64,000 nt of DNA from Selenomonas timonae (GTDB lineage Bacteria; Bacillota; Negativicutes; Selenomonadales; Selenomonadaceae), in contig NZ_CP060204.1 of assembly GCF_014250475.1 (NCBI RefSeq), forward strand, positions 1,067,001 through 1,131,000. The letters are read 5' to 3'. Positions 48,499 to 57,250 of the stretch are shown here, one piece after another. Numbering within the stretch: position 1 is the first letter of the stretch; every line of letters begins with the position of its first letter. Below the pieces are notes generated by a model. The model had not been told where the DNA came from. It saw only the letters and a program-made list of their open reading frames with translations, and ran no database searches. The translations under genes and the position numbers were made by a program.

Positions 48499-48513
48499 AT
48501 GAATGGGATTGTT

Positions 48514-49617
48514 ATGAAGGAAATTGACGAATCCTATATGCGCGAGGCGCTGCGCATGGCGGCGTATGCGCGCGGGCGAACGTCGCCGAATCCGCTCGTC
48601 GGGGCGGTGATTGTGCGGGATGATACGATCGTCGCGAGCGGCTGGCATCGCGCGGCGGGGGAGCCGCACGCGGAGATTCATGCACTGCGCATGGCGGGGG
48701 AGCTGGCGCGCGGCGCGACGCTCTACGTGACACTCGAACCGTGCGCGCATCACGGACGCACGGGGCCGTGCGCCGAGGCGGTCATTGCGGCGGGCATTGC
48801 GCGCGTCGTGGTGGCGCTCTCCGACCCGAACCCGCTTGTTGCGGGGCGCGGGTTTTCCCTGCTCAGGGCGGCGGGAATCGAGGTTGTGAGCGGCGTATGT
48901 GAGGCAGAGGCGCGGCGGCAGAACGAGGTGTTTTTGAAATGGGTGACAACGAAGCACCCCTTTGTCACGCTCAAGACGGCAATGACGCTCGACGGGAAGA
49001 TCGCAAGTCATACGGGCGCATCACAGTGGATTACGGGCGAGGCGGCGCGTGCGCGCGTCCATGAATGCCGCGATGTGCAGGACGCGATCCTCGTCGGCAT
49101 CGGCACGGTACTCGCGGATGATCCGAGCCTCACGACGCGCCTGGAGGGGCGCACGGGACACAATCCCCCGCGCATCGTGCTCGACTCCGAGGCACGTACG
49201 CCGATTGATGCAAAACTCCTGACGGACGGCGCAGCGCCAACGGTGATTGCCGTGAGCGAGCGCGCCGACCATCGCCGTGTGAATCTCCTGCACGCGTGCG
49301 GTGCGGAGGTTGTGACGCTTGGCGCGGAGCGCGTGGACATCGGGCAGCTCCTTGACTGGCTCGGCGCACATGAAATCTCCTCACTCTTTGTCGAGGGGGG
49401 CGCGCAGGTGAACTGGTCGTTCCTCGCGGGGGGCTTCGTGGACAAGGTACACGCCTTCATTGCGCCTATGCTGATGGGCGGCACAGCAGCGCCGACACCC
49501 ATCGGAGGCACGGGCTTTGACAGCCCGCAGGCGGCGCTCCGTCTCACGGATATGACGGTGGAGCAGGTGGGCGCGGATATCCTCGTTACGGGTTATCCGC
49601 GTGCAGCAGGGGGGTGA
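48514..49617 (+). CDS. ribD: Bifunctional diaminohydroxyphosphoribosylaminopyrimidine deaminase/reductase
   Basis: 367 residues from ATG at 48514; an ATG at 48499 lies in the terminator T-run and is less likely. The deaminase half has the zinc motifs PHAEIHAL and [11 protein letters not shown]. The reductase half begins [20 protein letters not shown] and carries [15 protein letters not shown]. It catalyses steps two and three of riboflavin synthesis. 4 nt before ribE. Confidence 0.94.
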   Translation: MKEIDESYMREALRMAAYARGRTSPNPLVGAVIVRDDTIVASGWHRAAGEPHAEIHALRMAGELARGATLYVTLEPCAHHGRTGPCAEAVIAAGIARVVVALSDPNPLVAGRGFSLLRAAGIEVVSGVCEAEARRQNEVFLKWVTTKHPFVTLKTAMTLDGKIASHTGASQWITGEAARARVHECRDVQDAILVGIGTVLADDPSLTTRLEGRTGHNPPRIVLDSEARTPIDAKLLTDGAAPTVIAVSERADHRRVNLLHACGAEVVTLGAERVDIGQLLDWLGAHEISSLFVEGGAQVNWSFLAGGFVDKVHAFIAPMLMGGTAAPTPIGGTGFDSPQAALRLTDMTVEQVGADILVTGYPRAAGG

Positions 49618-49621
49618 CAGT

Positions 49622-50254
49622 GTGTTTACAGGAATCATCGAGGAGGTCGGCACGTTCGCGGGGCTTTCGGGCGGCAATATCTCTATCGGGGCACAGCTTG
49701 TCCAGTCGGATGGACACATCGGTGACAGCATTGCAGTCAACGGCATCTGTCTCACTGTCACAGCCTTCGATGCGCGCGGTTTCCGCGCGGCGGTCATGCC
49801 GGAGACCTTGCGGCGCACCTCGCTCGCAGGATTGACCCACGGCGCACCGCTCAACCTCGAGCGTGCCCTGCTCCCGACGACGCGTCTCGGTGGGCATTTC
49901 GTCAGCGGACACATCGACGGTGTGGGTGAGATCACGGAGATGTGCGAAGAGGGCAATGCGATCTTGATGACGGTTGCGGCAGACGCTGCAATTCTGCACG
50001 GGATTGTTGAGAAGGGCTCGGTTGCGCTCGACGGCATCAGTCTCACGGTCGCGGCGGTGGGGGTGCGGGATTTTACTGTCAGTCTCATCCCGCATACGCG
50101 CACGGTGACGAACCTTGGCGTCAAGCGTGTCGGCAGTTCGCTCAACATCGAGACGGACATTCTGGGCAAATATGCGCTGAAGCTGCTCGGCGGGACATCC
50201 GCCGCGAACAGCTGCGGCATTACGCAGGACTTCCTCCTGCAAAATGGATTTTAG
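49622..50254 (+). CDS. ribE: Riboflavin synthase alpha subunit
   Basis: 210 residues, GTG start giving [10 protein letters not shown]. Two lumazine-binding barrels each show a GD/VNGICLT or LDGISLT motif ([22 protein letters not shown]), and [11 protein letters not shown]. It converts two lumazines into riboflavin. Confidence 0.95.
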   Translation: MFTGIIEEVGTFAGLSGGNISIGAQLVQSDGHIGDSIAVNGICLTVTAFDARGFRAAVMPETLRRTSLAGLTHGAPLNLERALLPTTRLGGHFVSGHIDGVGEITEMCEEGNAILMTVAADAAILHGIVEKGSVALDGISLTVAAVGVRDFTVSLIPHTRTVTNLGVKRVGSSLNIETDILGKYALKLLGGTSAANSCGITQDFLLQNGF

Positions 50255-50264
50255 GAGAGATACT

Positions 50265-51482
50265 ATGTCAGATTTTGCAACGATTGAACAGGCGATTGAG
50301 GACATCAAAAACGGCAAGATGCTCGTCGTCGTTGACGATGAGGATCGCGAGAATGAGGGTGACATCATCGTCGCCGCCGAGAAGCTCACGCCCGAGCATA
50401 TGAACTTTATGGCGACGCACGCACGCGGGCTGATCTGCACGCCGATCGCCGGCAGCCGACTCGACGAGCTCGAGATCGGGCAGATGGTCGAGAACAACAC
50501 GGACAACCACGAGACGGCGTTCACAGTCAGCGTCGATGCCTACGATACGACGACGGGCATCTCCGCATTCGAGCGTTGCCACACGGTAAAGATGCTCATC
50601 GACCCTGCGGCAAAGCCGTCGAGCTTCCGCCGCCCCGGTCATGTCTTCCCCCTGCGCACGGTTGAGGGCGGCGTCCTCCGTCGTGCGGGGCATACGGAGG
50701 CAACGGTCGATCTAGCTCGCATGGCGGGGCTGTACCCTGCGGGCATGTGCTGCGAGATCATGGCGGATGACGGGCACATGATGCGCACGCCCGAGCTGAA
50801 GGAGTTTGCGAAGAAGCACGGGCTGAACATCATTACCATCGCCGATCTCATCGAGTACCGCAAGCATACGGAGACGTTTGTCCATCGCATTTCGGACGTG
50901 GATTTCCCAAGCAAATATGGGCATTTTCGTCTGCTTGCATATGAGAACACGCTCAACAGCCGCTGTGATCTCGCCGTTGTGAAGGGCGATGTGCGCGGTA
51001 AGGAGAACGTGCTCGTGCGCGTGCACTCGGAGTGTCTGACGGGCGATGCGCTCGGCTCGATGCGCTGTGACTGCGGTGACCAGCTGGCGGCGGCGCTCGA
51101 GCAGATTGAGGCGGAGGGCGAGGGCGTCGTCCTCTACGTTCGGCAGGAGGGGCGCGGCATTGGGCTTGCAAATAAGATGCGTGCCTACGCACTGCAGGAT
51201 CAGGGGCGCGACACGGTGGAGGCGAACGTCGAGCTCGGCTTTGCACCGGATCTGCGCGACTATGGGCTCGGTGCGCAGATTCTCGCCGATCTTGGGCTCA
51301 CGACGATCCGTCTCATGACGAACAACCCTGCGAAGCGCGCGGGACTTGAGGGCTACGGGCTGAAGATTGTCGAGCGTGTACCGATCGTCATGAGCACACA
51401 TGACTTTGACCGCAAGTATATGACGGTGAAGAAGGAAAAGATGGGACATATCCTCAGTGATGAGGAATTGGGAGGAAACTGA
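50265..51482 (+). CDS. ribBA: 3,4-dihydroxy-2-butanone-4-phosphate synthase/GTP cyclohydrolase II
   Basis: 405 residues. The RibB half has [18 protein letters not shown] and [20 protein letters not shown]. The RibA half has the zinc site [15 protein letters not shown] and [16 protein letters not shown]. It makes both starting compounds of the pathway. AGGAGAG precedes the ATG. Confidence 0.96.
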   Translation: MSDFATIEQAIEDIKNGKMLVVVDDEDRENEGDIIVAAEKLTPEHMNFMATHARGLICTPIAGSRLDELEIGQMVENNTDNHETAFTVSVDAYDTTTGISAFERCHTVKMLIDPAAKPSSFRRPGHVFPLRTVEGGVLRRAGHTEATVDLARMAGLYPAGMCCEIMADDGHMMRTPELKEFAKKHGLNIITIADLIEYRKHTETFVHRISDVDFPSKYGHFRLLAYENTLNSRCDLAVVKGDVRGKENVLVRVHSECLTGDALGSMRCDCGDQLAAALEQIEAEGEGVVLYVRQEGRGIGLANKMRAYALQDQGRDTVEANVELGFAPDLRDYGLGAQILADLGLTTIRLMTNNPAKRAGLEGYGLKIVERVPIVMSTHDFDRKYMTVKKEKMGHILSDEELGGN

Positions 51483-51483
51483 C

Positions 51484-51948
51484 ATGGCAAACATAATCGA
51501 GGGCTACATCAGCGGAAAAGGGCGTAAATTCGGCATTGTCGCCGCACGGTTCAACGAGTTCATTGTAGGGAAACTCGTCAGCGGTGCGCTCGATACGCTC
51601 CACCGTCACGAGACGGCGGATGCGGACATCGACGTCGCGTGGGTGCCGGGCGCGTTCGAGATTCCGCTTGCGGCGAAGAAGATGGCGGAGAGCGGCAAGT
51701 ACGACGCCGTCCTCTGCCTCGGTGCGGTCATTCGCGGCTCGACAACGCATTACGATTACGTCTGCAATGAGGTGTCGAAGGGCGTCGCGCAGGTCGGGCT
51801 GCAGACGGGTGTGCCGACGATCTTCGGCGTCGTGACGACGGAGAACATCGAGCAGGCAATCGAACGCGCGGGCACGAAGGCGGGCAACAAGGGCGCAGAT
51901 GCGGCGATGGCGGCAATGGAGATGGCAAGTCTCCTCGGGAAGATGTGA
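51484..51948 (+). CDS. ribH: 6,7-dimethyl-8-ribityllumazine synthase
   Basis: 154 residues from ATG at 51484. [32 protein letters not shown] and [17 protein letters not shown] form the active site. It assembles icosahedral shells in many bacteria. End of the rib set, 4 nt before the phosphodiesterase gene. Confidence 0.96.
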   Translation: MANIIEGYISGKGRKFGIVAARFNEFIVGKLVSGALDTLHRHETADADIDVAWVPGAFEIPLAAKKMAESGKYDAVLCLGAVIRGSTTHYDYVCNEVSKGVAQVGLQTGVPTIFGVVTTENIEQAIERAGTKAGNKGADAAMAAMEMASLLGKM

Positions 51949-51952
51949 GACC

Positions 51953-52516
51953 ATGAAGATCGGAATACTCAGCGATACGCACGGACATGAAGGTGCATGG
52001 GTGCGCGCCTGTGAGAAATTCTTCACGGGCGCTGATCTCATCCTCCACGCGGGCGACGTCGCCTACCACGGCCCACGCAATCCGATGAAGCCGGACTACA
52101 ACCCGATGGGGCTGATCGAGCGCATCAACGCCTCCGAGATCCCTGTCATCATCGCGAAGGGCAACTGCGACTCAGACGTGGATGCGAGCTGTCTCGAAGT
52201 GCCTCTGATGTCCCCCTATGCCTACGTTGTGTGGGAGGGGCGGCGCATCATCGTCACGCACGGCGACGCCGTCATGACAGATGCGGAGAAGGACGCGATG
52301 GCGCAGCATCTGAAAGCCGACCTTTTTATCAGCGGACACGTTCATGTGAACGTACTCGAAAAGCGCGGCAATACCGTCTTCCTCAACCCCGGCTCTGCCG
52401 CACTCACAAAGCGCTCCGATGGGCGCAATACCGTCGCAGTCCTTGAGGACGGTGCAATTCGGATTTTTGACATAGATACGGGCGAGGTCCTGCATGAACT
52501 CGCACTTGACTGGTAA
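51953..52516 (+). CDS. YfcE-family metallophosphoesterase
   Basis: 187 residues from ATG at 51953. Motifs MKIGILSDTHGH, LHAGDVA, AKGNCDSD, VTHGDAV and SGHVHVN supply the two-metal site. Relatives hydrolyse phosphodiesters; the physiological substrate is unknown. Contiguous with ribH, so probably co-transcribed with the riboflavin genes. Confidence 0.88.
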   Translation: MKIGILSDTHGHEGAWVRACEKFFTGADLILHAGDVAYHGPRNPMKPDYNPMGLIERINASEIPVIIAKGNCDSDVDASCLEVPLMSPYAYVVWEGRRIIVTHGDAVMTDAEKDAMAQHLKADLFISGHVHVNVLEKRGNTVFLNPGSAALTKRSDGRNTVAVLEDGAIRIFDIDTGEVLHELALDW

Positions 52517-52525
52517 GGACAGAAT

Positions 52526-53431
52526 ATGGATCAACTCATTAAGGCGACGGCGGCAGAGGGGATGCTGCGTGCATATGCGGCGGTGACGACGGATGTCGTT
52601 GCCGAGGCGATGCGTCGGCACGACTGCTATCCCGTTGCTGCAGCGGCGCTCGGGCGCACGATGACGGGCGCGCTCCTCTTTGCCGCGAACCTCAAGAACA
52701 AGGAATCCGTGACAATTAAGTTCAAGGGCGACGGCCCTCTCGGCACGGTGACGGCGGATGCAACGGCAGACGGCTCGGTGCGCGGCTATGTCGATCATCC
52801 GCATGTCAATCTGCCGCTCAACGCACACGGAAAAATTGACGTCGGCGGCGGTATCGGGCGTGGCATCCTCTCGGTCACGCGCTTCACGGGGCTGAAAGAG
52901 CCGGTCACGGGCAGCGTCGACATCACAAACGGCGAGGTCGCAGAGGATCTCATCAGCTACCTCTACACCTCGGAGCAGACGCCGTCCTCGATCGGGCTCG
53001 GCGTCCTCGTCAGCCCCGAGCTGAAATGTCTCGGCGCGGGCGGCTTCTTCATTCAGCCATTGCCGGGTGCATCTGATGATGTGATTGACCGTCTCGAGGA
53101 GAACCTCAAGGGAATTTCCTCCGTCTCCCATATGGTGGAGGAGGGATTGGACGCTGCGGGCATCATTGGGAAAATCCTCGGCGGCTTCGATGATGTGAAG
53201 ATCCTCTCGACAACCGACCTCGCCTTTCGCTGCAACTGCTCGAAGAACTACATCACCGACCGTCTGCTGACGCTCGGCGAAGCTGATTTGCGGGCACTGC
53301 GCGACGACGGCGAGGCAGAGGTGAAATGCCATTTCTGCAACGAGGCTTATACGTTTGACAGCGAGGATCTGAACGTCATCTACAATGTCGCGTCAAAGAT
53401 GCGTGAGATGCGCGCACAAGAGGGGAAATGA
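52526..53431 (+). CDS. hslO: Redox-regulated chaperone Hsp33
   Basis: 301 residues. The C-terminal zinc switch has CNCSKNY and CHFCNEAY, the CXC and CXXC pairs that release zinc on oxidation. The N-terminal part is typical (GALLFAANLKNKESVTIKFK). It overlaps the next gene by four bases (ATGA). Confidence 0.94.
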   Translation: MDQLIKATAAEGMLRAYAAVTTDVVAEAMRRHDCYPVAAAALGRTMTGALLFAANLKNKESVTIKFKGDGPLGTVTADATADGSVRGYVDHPHVNLPLNAHGKIDVGGGIGRGILSVTRFTGLKEPVTGSVDITNGEVAEDLISYLYTSEQTPSSIGLGVLVSPELKCLGAGGFFIQPLPGASDDVIDRLEENLKGISSVSHMVEEGLDAAGIIGKILGGFDDVKILSTTDLAFRCNCSKNYITDRLLTLGEADLRALRDDGEAEVKCHFCNEAYTFDSEDLNVIYNVASKMREMRAQEGK

Positions 53432-54162
53432 GGAAGCGGGTGCGCCTCCTGCGGGAGAAATCACTCCTCATCGACGGCATTCCGACTGAGATACGCTACA
53501 AGAATATCAAGAATCTCTACCTCCGTGTCTGCCCGCCTGACGGGCACATCGAGCTGAGCGTGCCGCAGCGGACGTCCCAGAGGGAGATTGAGCACTTTGT
53601 CAGCCGCAGGCGCACATGGATTGATGAGCGTCGGCGGCTGCTTTCTGTGCATGCAGAGAAATCCGAGCCGCAGTATGTGGAGGGGGAGAGCATTCCTCTC
53701 TGGGGGACGGCATATCCCCTCGTTTACCGTCCACTCCTGTGCGGGAAGCCGTATGCTGAACGCGTGGAGAATCAGATTTTGCTCCATGTGCCCGAGGATG
53801 CAGATGCGGACGTGAGACGTGCGGCAATCATGGCGCTCTACAGCACGCAGCTTGCGGCGGCAATCGAGCGCGAAGCACCTGCGTGTGAGCAGACGGTCGG
53901 CAAGCGTGCCTCTCTCTGGCGCATCCGCGCAATGAAGACGCGATGGGGGAGCTGCAATGTCCGAACGGCGGCAATTACACTCAATCTCGACCTCGCCCGC
54001 TATGATGTGCCCGCCCTCCGCTACGTCATCACGCACGAACTCACACATCTCTGGGTGCGTGGACACGACGCACGTTTTTACGCTCGTATGGATATGTATT
54101 TTCCGGACTGGCGTGAGGTGCGGAGGAGGTTGAATGAGTGGGCTCGCACAGAGGAAAATTGA
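53428..54162 (+). CDS. YgjP-like metal-dependent hydrolase (DUF45/SprT fold)
   Basis: 244 residues. ITHELTHLWVRGHDARFY gives the HExxH-like zinc motif with a third His, and RIRAMKTRWGSCNVRTAAIT is the family core. Relatives act as metalloproteases or UTP pyrophosphatase; the function here is unsettled. Coupled to hslO. Confidence 0.85.
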   Translation: MRKRVRLLREKSLLIDGIPTEIRYKNIKNLYLRVCPPDGHIELSVPQRTSQREIEHFVSRRRTWIDERRRLLSVHAEKSEPQYVEGESIPLWGTAYPLVYRPLLCGKPYAERVENQILLHVPEDADADVRRAAIMALYSTQLAAAIEREAPACEQTVGKRASLWRIRAMKTRWGSCNVRTAAITLNLDLARYDVPALRYVITHELTHLWVRGHDARFYARMDMYFPDWREVRRRLNEWARTEEN

Positions 54163-54163
54163 C

Positions 54164-54203
54164 AGCAAAAAATAACGCCCCGCATGGAGCGTTATTTTTT
54201 GCT
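54164..54203. terminator. Bidirectional terminator
   Basis: AGCAAAAAATAACGC pairs with GCGTTATTTTTTGCT between the convergent YgjP-like and carbonic anhydrase genes; both strands give a T-run. Confidence 0.9.
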
Positions 54204-54211
54204 GCTTTGTT

Positions 54212-54757
54212 TTATTTTCCCGCCCCAATCCGTTCCGCTTCCTCGGAGACGATCAGGCGCCCCGTGTGTACGTCATAGACGTAGCCGTGAATCGTGATCG
54301 CGGCGGGGACGAGCGGATGATGGCGCAGGTGGCTGACATCGCGCACGAGATTCTCCTCGATCGTCCCGCTGATCGGCATGAAGTCGATGTAATGCGCCTC
54401 GACGGCGTCGATTCCCTGCTTCGCCGCATCCGCCGCAAAGCGTGCCCGTGCCTCCTCGTTCGTGAAGCCCTGCATGCCGCAGTGCGTGTGCTGGATGATG
54501 AACCACTCATTTGTCCCCAGCATCTCATAGGAGATGAGAAGCGAGCGGATCACATCCGCCGTGACGCGCCCGCCCGCGTTGCGGATGACGTGCGCATCCC
54601 CCTCGAGGAGCCCAGCGAACTTTGCGGGGTCGAGGCGACAGTCCATGCAGGTGACAATGGCAAAGCGCCGCGCCGGATCGTGCGACAGCGCGCCTTTATC
54701 CCCAAACTCGGCAGCATAGTCCTCGTTCGCCGCCAGAATCTCGTTCACATTCGACAT
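54212..54757 (-). CDS. Beta-class carbonic anhydrase
   Basis: 181 residues from ATG at 54757. Zinc ligands and dyad lie in CMDCRLDP (C-x-D-x-R) and HTHCGM (H-x-x-C), spaced as in small beta enzymes. It interconverts CO2 and bicarbonate, which supplies carboxylation. Alone on the minus strand between two terminators. Confidence 0.92.
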   Translation of the reverse strand: MSNVNEILAANEDYAAEFGDKGALSHDPARRFAIVTCMDCRLDPAKFAGLLEGDAHVIRNAGGRVTADVIRSLLISYEMLGTNEWFIIQHTHCGMQGFTNEEARARFAADAAKQGIDAVEAHYIDFMPISGTIEENLVRDVSHLRHHPLVPAAITIHGYVYDVHTGRLIVSEEAERIGAGK

Positions 54758-54783
54758 CACATCATCCCTTTCACATTTCGAAA

Positions 54784-54812
54784 GAAAAAACCGCCCGAAC
54801 TGCGGACGGCTT
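54784..54812 (-). terminator. Terminator of rpmB
   Basis: Reading the minus strand, CCGTCCG pairs with CGGGCGG (one G-U) and a TTTTTT run follows. 18 nt after the rpmB stop. Confidence 0.75.
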
Positions 54813-54829
54813 CTTCTATGCGCTGATTG

Positions 54830-55021
54830 TTACACGGCACGCTCGACGTTGCCGGAACGCAGGCAGCGCGTGCACACATTGACGTGTTTGACCTCACCCT
54901 TCACAAGGGCGCGGACACGCTGAATATTCGGCTTCCACTTGCGTTTCGTCTTCACATGGGAGTGGCTCACATTGTTGCCGCTCATCGGCCCCTTGCCGCA
55001 GACCTCGCATACACTTGCCAT
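54830..55021 (-). CDS. rpmB: 50S ribosomal protein L28
   Basis: 63 residues. CEVCGKGPMSGNNVSHSH and CTRCLRSGNV give the four cysteines of the zinc form. Stand-alone gene, divergent from codY. Confidence 0.95.
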   Translation of the reverse strand: MASVCEVCGKGPMSGNNVSHSHVKTKRKWKPNIQRVRALVKGEVKHVNVCTRCLRSGNVERAV

Positions 55022-55195
55022 TGCTACACCTCCTCGACGCGCACTTCACTCAAGTCGCGCGCAATACCGTGCTATTATACTATGATTCCCCCCATTAGGC
55101 AAGATGCAGAAAAAATTTTTTCGGCAATATCGCCTGTTCCTATGGAACGATAGTAGGATTTTATCGGTCAAAGATGAAAAACATTCAAGTTTTTC

Positions 55196-55223
55196 TTGAT
55201 ATTTGGAAAAAATGTAGTATTAT
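55196..55223 (+). promoter_or_regulatory. Promoter of codY
   Basis: TTGATA (55196-55201) and TATTAT (55218-55223), 16-nt spacing. Transcription from about 55230 would include the small ORF at 55240. Confidence 0.55.
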
Positions 55224-55239
55224 ATCTATAGAAGGAAAA

Positions 55240-55311
55240 ATGTCTTTTACGGGGTGTGGTTATTTGTTTCGGACTGTGCGGACAGTTCGAGAAAGAGGGG
55301 GATTCAGATGA
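55240..55311 (+). CDS. Possible leader peptide ORF overlapping codY
   Basis: ATG at 55240 follows GAAGGA by 4-5 bases. The 23-codon frame encodes MSFTGCGYLFRTVRTVRERG then GFR and stops at TGA 55309-55311, overlapping the codY ATG (55308) as ATGA. Five arginines in 23 residues. codY has its own GAGGGGG site inside this ORF, so the overlap could be chance. Possible translational coupling or attenuation; unproven. Confidence 0.35.
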   Translation: MSFTGCGYLFRTVRTVRERGGFR

Positions 55312-56138
55312 TTTCATTGCTGGGAAAAACACGGCAAATCAATCGTCTGCTTCAGCGTTCGGAAAGCGTTGAGTATGACGGGATCTCGCGCGTGTTGAGC
55401 AATGTCCTTGAGGCGAACGTCTACATCACGGACGAGGGCGGCAAAATTTGCGGATATGCGCTCTTTGACGATGATGACGACCTCATGGTGAACAAAGCGA
55501 TCGAAATGGGACAGTTCCCGAGAAAGTATGTCGACTGGCTCAATCGCTTGGAGGAGACGCACGCGAACATCCGGGTGGATGCGGACGGGGCGTCCTATGA
55601 AAAAGAGATGGCGGAGCTCTTCCGCGAGCAGAACATTGTCATCACACCGATCTACGGCCCACGGCGCAGACTGGGGACTCTCGTTGTGGCAAGCGGCAAG
55701 AAAGAGTTCGGGGATCCTGACCTCCTGCTTTCGGAGTACGGCGCAACCGTAGTCGGTATGGAGATGCTGCGCGATGCGGCGCAGCGCAATGAGGTCGAGG
55801 CGCGTCAGCGCGAGGCGGTACGCATTGCAGTGGAGACACTCTCGTACTCCGAGCGCAAGGCGGCGCATGCGATCCTGCAGGAGCTTGCGAGCCAAGGGAA
55901 GTTCGAGGGCAGACTCATCGCGTCGCGCATTGCGGACGAGGCGAAGATCACGCGCTCGGTCATCGTCAACGCGCTCCGCAAATTCGAGTCCGCAGGTGTC
56001 ATCGAGTCGAAGTCGCTCGGCATGAAGGGGACGTTCGTGCGCGTCACGAACTCCTACCTCATGGAGAAGCTGCCCGAACTCGAGGAGTATGCCTCGGATG
56101 TCCAGTGGGCAAATCTCGGCAGCGGTGTCAGCCTCTGA
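55308..56138 (+). CDS. codY: GTP-sensing transcriptional regulator CodY
   Basis: 276 residues from ATG at 55308 after GAGGGGG. The N-terminal GAF domain binds branched-chain amino acids (ISRVLSNVLEANVYITDEGG, YGPRRRLGTLVVAS). The C-terminal winged helix has the signature ASRIADEAKITRSVIVNALR and GMKGTFVRV. It represses nutrient-scavenging genes in rich conditions; the brnQ gene nearby is a plausible target. Not in the usual xerC-hslVU context. Confidence 0.93.
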   Translation: MISLLGKTRQINRLLQRSESVEYDGISRVLSNVLEANVYITDEGGKICGYALFDDDDDLMVNKAIEMGQFPRKYVDWLNRLEETHANIRVDADGASYEKEMAELFREQNIVITPIYGPRRRLGTLVVASGKKEFGDPDLLLSEYGATVVGMEMLRDAAQRNEVEARQREAVRIAVETLSYSERKAAHAILQELASQGKFEGRLIASRIADEAKITRSVIVNALRKFESAGVIESKSLGMKGTFVRVTNSYLMEKLPELEEYASDVQWANLGSGVSL

Positions 56139-56166
56139 TGACGTATTATAGCGTAAATAAAAGATG

Positions 56167-56195
56167 TTGACAAGCGGTCAAAAATCCCATATAAT
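56167..56195 (+). promoter_or_regulatory. Consensus promoter of the tRNA-Glu/Asp/Phe cluster
   Basis: TTGACA (56167-56172), 17 nt, TATAAT (56190-56195); perfect hexamers, as expected for stable RNA. Confidence 0.9.
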
Positions 56196-56252
56196 TGCCT
56201 TCGTGAGTGTGTGGCGGATACCCGCGGGTGTCCGCCGCAGTTCATGATGTAC

Positions 56253-56327
56253 GGCGCGTTGGTCAAGTGGTTAAGACACCGCCCTTTCACGGCGGCTTCA
56301 CGGGTTCGAATCCCGTACGCGTCACCA
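56253..56327 (+). tRNA. tRNA-Glu (TTC)
   Basis: Acceptor GGCGCGT pairs with ACGCGTC (one G-U). Anticodon loop CTTTCAC in a 5-bp stem. T-arm GGTTCGAATCC. CCA is encoded. Confidence 0.96.
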
Positions 56328-56333
56328 AAGTTC

Positions 56334-56410
56334 GGCCCGGTAGTTTAGTTGGTTAGAATGCCGCCCTGTCACGGCGGAGGTCGTGGGTTCAAGTCCCATC
56401 CGGGTCGCCA
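56334..56410 (+). tRNA. tRNA-Asp (GTC)
   Basis: Acceptor GGCCCGG pairs with CCGGGTC; anticodon loop CTGTCAC; T-loop TTCAAGT; encoded CCA. Confidence 0.96.
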
Positions 56411-56421
56411 TTTTTCCTTTT

Positions 56422-56497
56422 GCCTCGGTAGCTCAGTTGGTAGAGCAGGGGACTGAAAATCCCCGTGTCAGTGGTTCGATTCCGCTCTGAGGCACCA
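56422..56497 (+). tRNA. tRNA-Phe (GAA)
   Basis: Acceptor GCCTCGG pairs with CTGAGGC; anticodon loop CTGAAAA; T-loop TTCGATT; encoded CCA. Confidence 0.96.
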
Positions 56498-56508
56498 CCT
56501 TGGGTATG

Positions 56509-56542
56509 AATCTCCAGTACAGAAGTAACTGGGGATTTTTTT
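56509..56542 (+). terminator. Terminator of the tRNA cluster
   Basis: AATCTCCAGT pairs with ACTGGGGATT, then a run of T. Confidence 0.8.
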
Positions 56543-56584
56543 GTAGCATGATAATGGGGTAGGGGTTGTAAAGGAGATTTTGCC

Positions 56585-57196
56585 GTGGAATATTTCTCTC
56601 AGATTTTTCTCTCGTTCATCGCCTCGTGGGGCTATGTTGCCGTCGCGGTGCTCATGGCGGCGGAAAATGCGTGTATCCCGATTCCGAGCGAACTCATCCT
56701 CGGCTTTGCGGGCTATCTCATCTCTGCGGGCCATATGTCATTCGAGGGCGCACTGCTGGCGGGAATGGTCGGCGGATTGCTCGGCTCGATCTTCGCCTAT
56801 GAGGTCGGCGCGCGCGGTGGGCGTCCCTTCGTCGATCGGTACGGGAAGTATTTCTTCATCAAAAAATCCCACGTCGATACGGCGCAGGATTGGTTTGACC
56901 GCTACGGGCTGAAGGCGGTCTTCTTCAGCCGCATGCTGCCCGTGATCCGTACGTTCATCTCGCTGCCGGCGGGCTTTGCGCGCGTCGATCCGAAGCGGTT
57001 CTTCACCTACACGATCGCGGGCTCACTCCCGTGGACGGCGGCGATCATCTATGCGGGCATGATGCTCGGGGAGAACTGGACGGATCTCATGGCGTACGGG
57101 CACGAGGCGAGCATCATCTTCATCATCTGCTCCGTCATTGCAATCAGCTATTTCTATCTGAAATGGAAGAAGAAAAAGAAGCACGATCTGTGCTGA
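56585..57196 (+). CDS. DedA-family membrane protein
   Basis: 203 residues, GTG start. ENACIPIPSELILGFAGYL (acidic membrane motif), GARGGRPFVDRYGKYF and FSRMLPVIRTFISLPAGFA match DedA. Members flip undecaprenyl phosphate or other lipids across the inner membrane. A basic KKKKK tail is cytoplasmic. Confidence 0.9.
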   Translation: MEYFSQIFLSFIASWGYVAVAVLMAAENACIPIPSELILGFAGYLISAGHMSFEGALLAGMVGGLLGSIFAYEVGARGGRPFVDRYGKYFFIKKSHVDTAQDWFDRYGLKAVFFSRMLPVIRTFISLPAGFARVDPKRFFTYTIAGSLPWTAAIIYAGMMLGENWTDLMAYGHEASIIFIICSVIAISYFYLKWKKKKKHDLC

Positions 57197-57201
57197 GTGT
57201 A

Positions 57202-57244
57202 AAAAAGACTGTTGTACAAGCATTTTCGTACAGCAGTCTTTTTG
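57202..57244. terminator. Bidirectional terminator between dedA and brnQ
   Basis: AAAAGACTGTTGTAC pairs with GTACAGCAGTCTTTT, with A and T runs outside. Confidence 0.85.
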
Positions 57245-57250
57245 ATTCTG

